Shown: piece by piece, positions 1-7,503 of the stretch
Layout of the letters: every line of letters starts with the position of its first letter
Position numbering within the stretch: the first letter of the stretch is position 1
Assembly (NCBI GenBank): GCA_039030335.1
Contig: JBCCEJ010000037.1
Coordinates: 1-53,868, forward strand
Length of the DNA: 53,868 nt
DNA from: JBCCEJ01 sp039030335
Lineage (GTDB): Bacteria; Pseudomonadota; Gammaproteobacteria; HK1
Direction: 5' to 3'
Made by a program: the position numbers and the translations under genes
Notes under the pieces: generated by a model
Databases searched by the model: none
What the model was told of the DNA's origin: nothing
What the model saw: only the letters and a program-made list of their open reading frames with translations

Positions 1-2
1 AA

Positions 3-1042
3 CTTGGTCCCGAGACTGTTGAGACGATCCTTCACCTCATCCCACAGCACGGCCTGGGTATCCCGTGTCGGTGGTTGGCCAACATATTCAGCAGGCTGGG
101 GCAACGCCGGTCGAAACGATGGGGCTGACACTTTCCACTGCCATTCAATACGCCGAGGATTGTCTCGCGCACGGACTCGATATCGATGATGTCCTTCCCA
201 GGTTTACGTTCTTCTTTGATGTCTCGATCTCCCTTTTCGAGGAGGTCGCAAAGTTCCGTGCCGGCAGGCGCCTTTGGGCGAGAATTGCTCGAGAAAGGCT
301 CGGGGCACAAGACCCGCGGAGCTGGCGTTTCAAGTTTCACGGACAGACCTCCGGTGTTGATCTCACGGCGCAGCAACCGCTCAACAACATCGCACGGGTA
401 ACCGCGCAAGCAATCGCGGGCATCTTTGGTGGACTGCAGTCGCTACACACCGACTCCTACGACGAGGCGATCAGTTGCCCGACGGAAGAAGCTGCACGCA
501 TCGCAGTGGCAACCCAGAACATCCTGCGGGACGAAGCCCACTTGTGCGATGTGATCGATCCGTTGGGCGGAAGCTACTACGTCGAACATCTGACGAACGA
601 AATGGAAGCGCGTATTGAAGAAGTCATCGGGCGCATTGACGGTGCAGGCGGTATGTATGCGGCCGTCGAAAGTGGCCTCGTTCAAGGCATGATCGGAGAA
701 TCGGCGCTGGAGTGGCAGGAACGCATCGAAACGGGCGCTCAGCCCATCGTTGGCGTGAACTGCTATCAAAGTGAAAACGATGCCTTCGAAGAGCCGCTTC
801 CATACCGGCCCGACCAAGCCGCGATGGCAGCCCATGTGGAATCACTAAAGCGTTGGAAAGCTGAGCGAAACCACCAGGAAGTGCGTCGCGCGCTGGATAC
901 GCTGGCCCGCGCTACGGCGATGTCCGATGGCAATTTGTTCGGTGCGGTCGTCGAAGCCGCCTGTTCGAACTTGACGCATGGCGAAATCGTTGCGGTGCTT
1001 CGCGAGGAACTTGGTTTTGGTCACCCGCTGATCGCCGCTTGA
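3..1042 (+). CDS. Acyl-CoA mutase, catalytic (large) subunit, 3' part, probable frameshift
   Basis: This is the C-terminal part of the catalytic subunit of a B12-dependent acyl-CoA mutase (methylmalonyl-/isobutyryl-/2-hydroxyisobutyryl-CoA mutase family). Family motifs seen are HIQQAGAT, a run ending in FHGQTSG, TAQQPLNN, SLHTDSYDEA and DPLGGSYYVE. The protein stops at 1042 without a C-terminal cobalamin-binding domain, so the B12 subunit must be separate, as in two-subunit mutases. The open frame from base 65 has a stop at 20-22, but bases 3-65 in another frame read LGPETVETILHLIPQHGLGIP, which joins sensibly to SVVGQHIQQ. One missing base in the C run near 62-64 explains this, either as a real frameshift or a sequencing error. 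The substrate cannot be told because the specificity residues lie outside the window. The MeaB-type gene starts 4 bases after the stop. Confidence 0.85.
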
Positions 1043-1045
1043 ACC

Positions 1046-2077
1046 GTGAAGGCAGAGCTGCAACACGAATATGGTACTTCGCTTGATGGTCGGCGCGCCG
1101 CCGAGCTTGAGCGAATGTTCGAGGGTTCTCAGCGAGCACTTGGCAGACTTATTTCCGCAGTTGAAAACGGCGCGCCGGACGCGGGGGCTGTTCTTGCTGC
1201 CATCGAGCCACATCTGGGTGGCGCCCTGGTCATAGGTATCACCGGTGCGCCAGGTGTTGGCAAGTCCAGTCTCGTGAGCGCGCTGGTAAGCGAATGCCGG
1301 CGACGTGAATGGACCGTCGGTGTTGTGGCAGTCGACCCCTCGAGCCCGGTTTCGGGTGGCGCGATTCTCGGCGATCGCCTGCGGATGGCAGCACACATCT
1401 CAGACACCGGTGTGTTCGTTCGATCGGTATCGGCCCGTGGACATCTCGGAGGGCTCTCGGCGACAACTTCAGACATCGTGGACTTGATGGATGCGGCTGG
1501 CCACAACATCGTCATCGTCGAGACCGTTGGCGCCGGTCAATCTGAAGTCGAAATCGCAGAGCTTGCGGACTGCAGAATTGTCGTGTCGGCCCCCGGGCTC
1601 GGTGACCATGTTCAGGCTATCAAGGCCGGAATTCTCGAGATCGCAGACGTGCTGGTGGTCAATAAAGCAGATTTGCCGGGCGCGGATCGTACCCAAGATC
1701 AGCTGCGCGCGATGCTGAGACTTCGAACTGGCTCAGGTGCCACCGTAAAAGTTATGCAAACCTGCGCGACCGATGGCCGCGGACTCTCAGAACTTGCAAA
1801 TCTGCTCGAGACACTCAAGACGCCGGCACGAGAGTCAGTCCGGACTTTTGCCGCGCAAAATCGCCTGCGCCGCGTGCTCGCCCGCGCGGTCAGAGACCAC
1901 GCCTATCAGCTTGCGCTTACCGCGCCTCAGGTGGCAACGGACGCCCTGTGGCACGATGTTCGCGCCGGGCGTTCGTCGCTTGAGGACGCTGCCTGCCGCC
2001 TTCTGCGCGAGCTGACAAACGCTCGCATCACCACCAGACCCGATGCCGAACAGGAATACGATCATGAAACTCACTAA
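1046..2077 (+). CDS. meaB: MeaB/ArgK-type GTPase, mutase chaperone
   Basis: A 343-aa G3E-family P-loop GTPase of the MeaB type. It protects B12-dependent acyl-CoA mutases and gates cofactor loading. Visible motifs are the Walker A loop GAPGVGKS at residues 67-74, the VDPSSP and GDRLRM segments, VETVGAGQSE, and NKAD for guanine recognition. The GTG start lies 4 bases after the mutase stop, so the two are surely co-transcribed. The 3' end overlaps the start of the thiolase gene. Placement directly behind the mutase subunit supports the function. Confidence 0.93.
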   Translation: MKAELQHEYGTSLDGRRAAELERMFEGSQRALGRLISAVENGAPDAGAVLAAIEPHLGGALVIGITGAPGVGKSSLVSALVSECRRREWTVGVVAVDPSSPVSGGAILGDRLRMAAHISDTGVFVRSVSARGHLGGLSATTSDIVDLMDAAGHNIVIVETVGAGQSEVEIAELADCRIVVSAPGLGDHVQAIKAGILEIADVLVVNKADLPGADRTQDQLRAMLRLRTGSGATVKVMQTCATDGRGLSELANLLETLKTPARESVRTFAAQNRLRRVLARAVRDHAYQLALTAPQVATDALWHDVRAGRSSLEDAACRLLRELTNARITTRPDAEQEYDHETH

Positions 2078-3263
2078 AGACATCATCATTGCTGGCGGTA
2101 TGCGCACGCCCTTCGGAGACTTCGGCCGGTCGCTCAAAGACACACCGATGGTAGACCTGGGCGTCCACGCGGCCACGGCGTGCATGAATAAGATCGGTGT
2201 TGATGCAGAGTCTGTTGACCACCTCGTCTGCGGTAACGTGCTGGCGGTCGATCAGGAAGGCTGCTTCAGCGGTCGCGTCATTGCTCTCAAAAGCGGCATG
2301 GCCGAGGAGAGCCGCGCTCTCAACGTAAACCGCGCATGTGGCTCGGGCTCGCAGGCCATAATATCTGCCGCAGAGCAAATCCTTACCGGACACAGTTCAG
2401 TCGCGTTGGCTGGCGGCCTGGAGAATTTCTCACGTGCGCCCTATGTGTCGATGGGTAGCCGTTGGGGACTGCGTCGCGGACCCGAGACATTGACCGATGG
2501 TCTCGACCTGGCCTACCGCGACCCTTTCAATCTGGAACTCATGGGAGAGACGGCCGAGAACCTCGCGGAGGACTTTCAGTATCAACGCGACGAGATGGAT
2601 GAGTGGGGCGTGATGAGTCAGCAGCGGGCCGGCGCCGCAATGGAATCAGGCTTTCTCGCGCGTCAGATAGCACCCATCGAAGTACCGGATGATCGAAGCA
2701 TCCGCGTGATGGACGAAGACGAGTTCCCCCGCCCGCAAATAACGCTGGAAAAGTTGCAGCGCCTCAAGCCCGTGTTCCGCGAGAGTGGCCGCGTTACACC
2801 GGGTAACGCCAGTGGAGTAACCGACGGCGCGGCATTCGTGCTGGTGGCAGATCGCGAGGTGGCTGAACAACGCGGTATTGAACCACTAGTACGCGTGGTC
2901 GATTGGGCCGTGGCTGGCGTGCCACCACGCATCATGGGCTGTGGCCCGGTGCCAGCGATCAGCCAATTGCTGGAACGCCAAGCGCTCTCAGTGGATGACA
3001 TCGACTACTGGGAGATCAACGAGGCGTTCGCGGTGGTGAACCTCCACGCTGAACGCGAACTCGGAATTCCGAGAGACCGGACGAACCTTTATGGCGGAGG
3101 TATTTCCATCGGGCATCCGCCAGGTGCTACGGGTGCGCGCATGACGTTGACGGCGATCGACCATCTGCGCGACACGGGCGCACGCTTCGCCGTGATTTCA
3201 ATGTGTCTGGGAGCTGGACAAGGAATGGCAACGCTAATCGAGAATGTGACGGCATCGCGGTAG
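2064..3263 (+). CDS. Thiolase family protein (acetyl-CoA acyltransferase)
   Basis: A 399-aa thiolase that condenses or cleaves acyl-CoA at the beta-keto position. The three catalytic residues are present: nucleophilic Cys92 in NRACGSGSQ, His351 in SIGHPPGATG, and Cys381 in ISMCLGAGQG. I chose the ATG at 2064, not an in-frame ATG at 2043, because an AGGA ribosome site sits 8 bases before it and it overlaps the stop of the meaB-like gene. Co-transcription with a CoA mutase suggests a role in catabolism of a branched or hydroxylated acid, but the substrate is not visible. Confidence 0.93.
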   Translation: MKLTKDIIIAGGMRTPFGDFGRSLKDTPMVDLGVHAATACMNKIGVDAESVDHLVCGNVLAVDQEGCFSGRVIALKSGMAEESRALNVNRACGSGSQAIISAAEQILTGHSSVALAGGLENFSRAPYVSMGSRWGLRRGPETLTDGLDLAYRDPFNLELMGETAENLAEDFQYQRDEMDEWGVMSQQRAGAAMESGFLARQIAPIEVPDDRSIRVMDEDEFPRPQITLEKLQRLKPVFRESGRVTPGNASGVTDGAAFVLVADREVAEQRGIEPLVRVVDWAVAGVPPRIMGCGPVPAISQLLERQALSVDDIDYWEINEAFAVVNLHAERELGIPRDRTNLYGGGISIGHPPGATGARMTLTAIDHLRDTGARFAVISMCLGAGQGMATLIENVTASR

Positions 3264-3637
3264 TCGACGAACGGCAGACCTGGCCAGGGTGCGGCCACGG
3301 TCACCGGCGGCAGCACAACAACGCGGACACGGAACCACTTGCCAGGCAGCCCTGCGACCGGGCAACGAAGATACTTAGTGGCGGAGTCGCGACAATTTCC
3401 CCGGCGCAAATTCAGAGCATGCGTGGCTGTGAGCGCAGCCGCGCCGGCGACGGGAGTTACTGGCAGGAACGGGGCCAAGCGTGAGGCTCAAACGGCTGGA
3501 GAGCCGCCTCTCAGACCGGCTTCGCAGTTGCCGATACGACGTTTCCGAGCACTTGTTGAGAGCAGCCCCACATCACGTCCGTGTTGCAGGAGTGGCGCGG
3601 GGTATCGAGGCTTCCCGCTCGGGAAGGCACGCTCGTG
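3264..3637. other. Intergenic, nothing recognised
   Basis: About 370 bases between two convergent units, the thiolase (+) and the L36 gene (-). Open frames here show no recognisable motif and no good ribosome site. A 6-bp perfect hairpin (cttccc/gggaag, 3611-3626) lies just past the L36 stop but lacks a T tract. Confidence 0.5.
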
Positions 3638-3778
3638 CTATTTCTTCTTCCTCTTACCTTGCACAGCTTTGAATCGGGGATTCGATTTACAGATGACGTA
3701 GACACGGCCTCTTCGTCTTACCACCTGACAATCCCGATGCCGGGTCTTGGCGCTCTTGAGCGAACTAAGGACTTTCAT
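3638..3778 (-). CDS. rpmJ: Ribosomal protein L36, zinc-free (YkgO-type) paralog
   Basis: A 46-aa gene. It reads MKVLSSLKSAKTRH at the start and SNPRFKAVQGKRKKK at the end, matching the alternative L36 (YkgO type). Canonical L36 binds zinc with three Cys and one His. Here only Cys17 and Cys30 remain; the first Cys is lost (R13-H14 region) and the His is replaced by Phe36. Such C-minus paralogs replace the zinc form on ribosomes during zinc shortage and are classic Zur targets. An AAGGA site lies about 11 bases before the ATG. It sits 169 bases downstream of the class III ADH on the same strand, at the end of a series headed by a Zur-like box. Confidence 0.93.
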   Translation of the reverse strand: MKVLSSLKSAKTRHRDCQVVRRRGRVYVICKSNPRFKAVQGKRKKK

Positions 3779-3947
3779 TGCTTTGGTTTTCCTTTGAGTG
3801 TTTCTTTCAACGGCACTGCCAGCACGAGTGCGATTTGTTGCTCTTCGCCTGCCCGCCGGCTTGCGAGTTCAGTTCCGCGCGCGAGGCGTGCGCCGGTTTA
3901 CGACACCCGGCGATTTGTGCAGCTTGGCTTTGAAAGTGACGGCGTGC

Positions 3948-5111
3948 CTATTCGGGTACCAATACGCCTGGGAGCGAATTCACCGCCATCGTGTCGCCCG
4001 GTCGGAAGTGAATGACCGAGCGAATCGACTCGCCAGCCTTCAGGAGATCGAAAGCTGTGTTGATCTGACCGTGCGTCATGTGATGGGTGATGTAGGGGTC
4101 GACGCTGAACTCGCCGCTTAACCACTCATCGACCATACCCGGCAACTGGCTCCGCCCGAGAACACCGCCGAAAGCAGTGCCGCGCCAGACTCGCCCGGTC
4201 ACCAGTTGGAACGGGCGGGTAGCAATCTCCTGGCCTGCGCCTGCTACGCCGATAACGGTGCATTCGCCCCAACCTTTGTGGCAGGCCTCAAGCGCTGAGC
4301 GCATCAGCTCGACGTTGCCCACGGCTTCGAACGTATAGTCGAGCCCGCCGTCGGTCATCTCGACCAGCACCTCCTGGATCGGCGCGGCGTGATCATTGGG
4401 ATTGAGGCACTCCGTAGCCCCAAGCGCCATTGCGAGCGGAAACTTCGATGTGTTGATATCGATCCCAATGATGCGCGATGCACCGTTTAGCACAGCGCCC
4501 TGAATGACCGCCATACCGACGGCGCCGAGGCCGAACACGGCAACCGAGGCGCCGGCCTCCACCTTGGCAGTGTTGCGCACGGCGCCGATGCCGGTCGGTA
4601 CGGCGCAACCCATCACCGATGCTTTCGAGAGCGGGGCGTCCTTACTGATCTTGGCCACGGCGATCTCAGGCAACACCGTGTATTCGCTGAACGTGCTCGT
4701 ACCCATGTAGTGCAGGATTTGCTTACCTTTGTAAGAGAAGCGGGAGGTCCCGTCCGGCATCACGCCTGCGCCCTGGGTCTTGCGTATCGTCTGGCAGAGA
4801 TTGGTTTTGCCCGATCTGATATACGGGCAATCGGGGTCTTCGGGCACGTAGAGCGGAATGACGTGATCACCCGGCACAACCGAGGTGACGCCTTTGCCAA
4901 TCTCTTCGACCACACCGCAGCCCTCGTGACCGAGTACACAGGGAAACAGACCCTCCGGATCCTCGCCCGACAGAGTGAACACATCAGTGTGACAGAGGCT
5001 GGTCGTTACGATCCGAACGAGCACCTCACCTTCCTTTGGACCCTCGAGGTCAATTTCCTCGATCTCGAGCGGACGATTCGGTTCCCAGGCAATAGCGGCG
5101 CGCGTCTTCAT
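3948..5111 (-). CDS. Class III alcohol dehydrogenase-like enzyme lacking the structural zinc site
   Basis: A 387-aa medium-chain dehydrogenase closest to S-(hydroxymethyl)glutathione dehydrogenase (FrmA/AdhC). The catalytic zinc ligands are present: Cys40 in SLCHTD, His62 in GHEGCG and Cys169 in MGCAVPTG. The Rossmann motif is FGLGAVG, and RPFQLVTGRVW is typical of class III. The structural zinc loop, normally four Cys, reads PEDPDCPYIRSGKTNLC: Cys1 is Asp92, Cys3 is Ile98, and only Cys95 and Cys106 remain. It therefore probably holds one zinc per subunit instead of two. It follows the DUF1826 gene by 27 bases, with AGAGGA before its ATG, in the operon headed by Zur-like box 1. The C-terminus extends about 15 residues beyond the usual end. 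Glutathione-dependent formaldehyde oxidation is the expected activity, unproven. Confidence 0.9.
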   Translation of the reverse strand: MKTRAAIAWEPNRPLEIEEIDLEGPKEGEVLVRIVTTSLCHTDVFTLSGEDPEGLFPCVLGHEGCGVVEEIGKGVTSVVPGDHVIPLYVPEDPDCPYIRSGKTNLCQTIRKTQGAGVMPDGTSRFSYKGKQILHYMGTSTFSEYTVLPEIAVAKISKDAPLSKASVMGCAVPTGIGAVRNTAKVEAGASVAVFGLGAVGMAVIQGAVLNGASRIIGIDINTSKFPLAMALGATECLNPNDHAAPIQEVLVEMTDGGLDYTFEAVGNVELMRSALEACHKGWGECTVIGVAGAGQEIATRPFQLVTGRVWRGTAFGGVLGRSQLPGMVDEWLSGEFSVDPYITHHMTHGQINTAFDLLKAGESIRSVIHFRPGDTMAVNSLPGVLVPE

Positions 5112-5138
5112 GCTAACGATATTCCTCTTGGCGATGGC

Positions 5139-5792
5139 TCAGTGCAGGATCTCGTGACCCTGCACTTCGTCGAGTGTCTGGATGGGGTCAAGAACCAGGA
5201 CCAGCCTGGTCTCAGGAGTGCCTTCGATCGGGGGCGAACGATGCAGCAGGCCCGACGCGGGGCGCTCCGGCCAAAGCTTGCCGCGCAGGAGAATCGGCGC
5301 GCCGGTCGGTACTGTGAATATTTGTGGCGGCCGCCCTCCATCAGCCGACACGCCGTACTGCGTACCCGTACCCCGATAGGTACAGATGAGGCGCGCCGTG
5401 ATCGCGTCGGTATGAAACAGGCAGCATGCGTTCGTCGCCACGACGTCGAGGCGCAGCCTCAAGAACGGCGCACGCATGAGGCTCGCAAAGAGATTTGCGA
5501 GAGCAGCCGTATCATCGGCGAGCATTGCGCGTTCTGCGCAATCCGGGCACTGAGACGCCGCGAGTAGCTGGTGAGCGGCGTCACGCACGGTAGTGGGTCT
5601 GAGGATCAGGCGCGCTTGCGGTAAGCACTCAGGCCGAAGCGCATCGATCCAGGACGTGAACCTCGGTAGCGGGTCGCGCCGCCAGATGACGGCAGCGCAG
5701 TCCGGACGATGGATTGCGGCCATGCCCTCAGGGGTGCCGGTCAGTGCGACGCCACCGGCCTCGCTCTCTGACATCGCCAGGCTCCGGTTCAC
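5139..5792 (-). CDS. DUF1826 family protein, Zur-regulon type
   Basis: A 217-aa protein that I recognise as DUF1826, a family of unknown biochemistry often found with Zur-regulated genes and COG0523 GTPases. Visible are a CPDC pair mid-protein, NACCLFHTD, and TGTQY followed by a C-terminal half resembling small cupin-like folds. I chose the GTG at 5792: a GAGGAGA ribosome site sits 8 bases before it, while the upstream ATG at 5834 has none. It is the first gene after Zur-like box 1, which lies about 150 bases upstream, and is followed by the ADH gene. Function in zinc shortage is inferred from context. Confidence 0.75.
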   Translation of the reverse strand: MNRSLAMSESEAGGVALTGTPEGMAAIHRPDCAAVIWRRDPLPRFTSWIDALRPECLPQARLILRPTTVRDAAHQLLAASQCPDCAERAMLADDTAALANLFASLMRAPFLRLRLDVVATNACCLFHTDAITARLICTYRGTGTQYGVSADGGRPPQIFTVPTGAPILLRGKLWPERPASGLLHRSPPIEGTPETRLVLVLDPIQTLDEVQGHEILH

Positions 5793-6172
5793 CTGATGTT
5801 CTCCTCTCTCGGACGCGTGCCCGAGGTGCCTCAAGCGCAGCTGCCGACGTCGCGCGTGTCGACGCAGGGCACTTCAAGTGACCCGCTTGCCCACGCTCTT
5901 ATTGGACGTAGAGGCTGCGAAGTCAGAATCTATAGCGCAATGTTATAACATTACTATCGAAATGTGCAGCAATCCCTGCGCGCCAGACGCCGTCCATCCA
6001 CACTGGACGAGAGCCCGTAGACACGCCCGATCCGCTGATAAGAACAGCTGTTGCTATCGCGCCTGACCGCCAGACACCTGATCGAGTGCATGTCGGCTCG
6101 GAAACGGATTCCAGCCGACCTCAAGTAGCCGACGTAATTGCAGTAATTGCTAACATGTGCAACTATGCATCT
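5793..6172. other. Divergent control region between DUF1826 and arsR-like genes
   Basis: About 380 bases without a convincing gene. It holds Zur-like box 1 (5939-5952), a GTCGGCT/AGCCGAC inverted repeat (6091-6118) and, just before the ArsR start, a direct repeat of GTAATTGC (6135-6151) that could be part of that repressor's own operator. Confidence 0.5.
5939..5952. promoter_or_regulatory. Zur-like operator, box 1
   Basis: Perfect 14-bp palindrome AATGTTATAACATT, preceded by GCGC. It carries the ATGTTATAACAT core of proteobacterial Zur boxes and is identical to box 2 beside zur/znu. It lies between the divergent DUF1826 and ArsR-like genes, so it may control one or both; DUF1826, a known Zur-regulon member, is the likelier target. 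Confidence 0.88.
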
Positions 6173-6466
6173 ATGGATGAGACACAGACTCAGCAGCTCG
6201 CCGACTTTCTGAAAGCTCTGGGCGAGTTCAATCGGTTGTCGCTGGTTTACGAACTGTGTCGATGCAGGGAACCGCAAAATGCCATGTGTCTGTGCGACTG
6301 CTGTAGCGTCGACGCATCAGTCGTGTCCCGCCATCTGAAGGTTCTGGCGGAGCAGGGGATCGTGGCGTTCGACAGGAAAGGGCGGGAGAAAACTTACAGG
6401 CTGAACCGCGCCGAGGTTGCGAAACAGCTGCGGTCGCTGGCGGAAGCCGTCGAATCCATTGATTGA
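6173..6466 (+). CDS. ArsR/SmtB-family metal-sensing repressor, cysteine-rich
   Basis: A 97-aa winged-helix repressor of the ArsR/SmtB family. The recognition helix segment is SVVSRHLKVL, followed by the wing with GREKTYRL. Six cysteines (29, 31, 39, 41, 43, 44) cluster in and before the DNA-reading helix as CxC and CxCxCC, a likely thiol metal site for a soft or borderline metal. The frame is open to 6086, but the ATG at 6173 gives the normal family length. The next gene, 11 bases downstream, encodes an 11-Cys peptide, recalling the SmtB-SmtA pairing. The metal (Zn, Cd, Cu, As) cannot be told. Confidence 0.88.
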   Translation: MDETQTQQLADFLKALGEFNRLSLVYELCRCREPQNAMCLCDCCSVDASVVSRHLKVLAEQGIVAFDRKGREKTYRLNRAEVAKQLRSLAEAVESID

Positions 6467-6477
6467 AGGATTACGTG

Positions 6478-6570
6478 ATGAGTAGCGAAAAGTGTAACTG
6501 TGACTGTGCCAAGCAGGAATGCTGCGAAACCAGATCGTGCGAATGCTGCAAAGAAAGTTGCTGCTGCTAG
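6478..6570 (+). CDS. 30-aa metallothionein-like cysteine-rich peptide
   Basis: A 30-residue open frame with 11 cysteines (6, 8, 10, 15, 16, 21, 23, 24, 28, 29, 30) in CxC, CC and CCC arrangements, the rest mainly Lys, Glu, Ser and Asn. This composition is that of a metallothionein, but it is about half the length of bacterial SmtA and lacks the SmtA histidines. GAAGGA sits 7 bases before the ATG, and the ATG is 11 bases after the arsR-like stop, so the two are almost certainly one transcript. Proposed role: cytosolic metal buffering under the neighbouring repressor. I do not recognise a named family. Confidence 0.8.
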   Translation: MSSEKCNCDCAKQECCETRSCECCKESCCC

Positions 6571-6590
6571 CGCGCGAGTTCCTCGAAGTC

Positions 6591-6621
6591 CGGCGTGGCT
6601 GATCCTCAATCGGCCACGCCG
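6591..6621. terminator. Hairpin between convergent metallothionein-like gene and zur
   Basis: CGGCGTGGC pairs with GCCACGCCG (9 bp) and can extend through a T-G wobble and GAT/ATC to a 5-base loop. It lies between convergent genes and could terminate both directions, but there is no clear T run. Confidence 0.5.
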
Positions 6622-6689
6622 TGCAGGCAGCGATGATGTTTACGCGCTGTCTTGATTTATGAGGCCGGCTTTCCCTGGCCAGCCTGAGC

Positions 6690-7196
6690 TCAGATGGGTT
6701 GCGCCGCCACGCAGCTCCTGCAAGTGCCTTCCACTTCTATGACCCGCCGGTTCATCCGGAAGCCCATGTCGTTGGCGTCGTTTGCGAGCAGCTGCTCGAT
6801 CCTTGGATCTTCCAATTCCGCTGACGCCCCACAATCTGCGCAGATGAAGAACAGGCAGTCGTGACGGCGTTCGGGGTGTGCGCAAGGCACATAGGCGTTG
6901 CGGCTCTGTACCTTTGAGACGAGTCCCTGCGCCATCAGGAATTCGAGAGCTCTGTACACGGTAGGCGGACCCACCTTGCGCAATCCTTCGCCCCTCAGGG
7001 TTTCGATGAGTTCGTATGCCCCGGTTGGTCTGCCGCTCTCCCAGAGCAACTCCAATATCTGCCGCCTGACGGCAGTGAGCCTGGCGCCGCGCTCTCTGCA
7101 AAGTGTCACCGCTAAAGCCACCCGCTCTGCTGGCGTGCTGTCACCACGGCAACATGATTCGGAGCACGGCGAGGGCTGATTCGACGGGAGCGTCAT
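6690..7196 (-). CDS. zur: Zinc uptake regulator Zur (Fur family)
   Basis: A 168-aa Fur-family repressor. The N-terminal winged helix includes LTAVRRQILELL and GPPTVYRALEFL, and the C-terminal domain has the structural-zinc pairs CADC and CRSC. An N-terminal Cys-rich patch (CSESCC) is unusual. The ATG at 7196 is preferred because the longer frame would begin at a TTG (7229) inside the Zur box. Divergent transcription from znu genes across box 2, 31 bases upstream, identifies it as Zur rather than Fur and implies autoregulation. Confidence 0.93.
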   Translation of the reverse strand: MTLPSNQPSPCSESCCRGDSTPAERVALAVTLCRERGARLTAVRRQILELLWESGRPTGAYELIETLRGEGLRKVGPPTVYRALEFLMAQGLVSKVQSRNAYVPCAHPERRHDCLFFICADCGASAELEDPRIEQLLANDANDMGFRMNRRVIEVEGTCRSCVAAQPI

Positions 7197-7227
7197 CAGC
7201 TTCGTCTCTATTGCGTCGGCAAAACGC

Positions 7228-7241
7228 AATGTTATAACATT
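7228..7241. promoter_or_regulatory. Zur-like operator, box 2
   Basis: Perfect palindrome AATGTTATAACATT, flanked by GC on the left and TTC on the right, in the divergent zur/znu control region. It is identical to box 1. Expected to repress the znu operon, and zur itself, when zinc is plentiful. Confidence 0.93.
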
Positions 7242-7338
7242 TTCCGCCGCAGTGTCCCGGACTATACGGAGGCACCAGAGCTTTCGCGACTGCTGGATGT
7301 TACCTCGGGCGGTCGACTCCGATAAACCGGGAGGTCCT

Positions 7339-7503
7339 TTGAACGCTGTCGATCAGACCGCAGAAGCTGGCGAGCTGCGCGGCCAGTCCATGCAGGGCCT
7401 GCTACTGGTTGGGGCTGGCGTTCGGTTCGCGGTCGCGATCTCCCTGTCGGTTGCTTTGTGGGCTGGGTATTTCTGGACCACTGGCGCGTTCGCAACCCCA
7501 TGA
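7339..7503 (+). CDS. Small membrane protein at the head of the znu operon
   Basis: A frame of about 54 aa ending in a hydrophobic helix (FAVAISLSVALWAGYFW). Its stop overlaps the znuC ATG as ATGA, suggesting translational coupling. The start is uncertain: a TTG at 7339 follows GGGAGG closely; an ATG upstream at 7297 or downstream inside the frame is possible. I recognise no family. A single-span partner of the zinc ABC transporter, or merely a coupled leader peptide, would both fit. Confidence 0.5.
   Translation: MNAVDQTAEAGELRGQSMQGLLLVGAGVRFAVAISLSVALWAGYFWTTGAFATP

Noticed and set aside
3611..3626. CTTCCC/GGGAAG hairpin as terminator for L36
   Set aside because: Short stem and no T run downstream on the minus strand; kept only as a remark.
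4710..5567. 285-aa plus-strand frame across the ADH and DUF1826 genes
   Set aside because: It shadows two recognisable minus-strand genes, shows no motif and has no operon context.
5878..6066. Short plus-strand frame over Zur box 1
   Set aside because: It runs through the operator, lacks a ribosome site and has no recognisable sequence.
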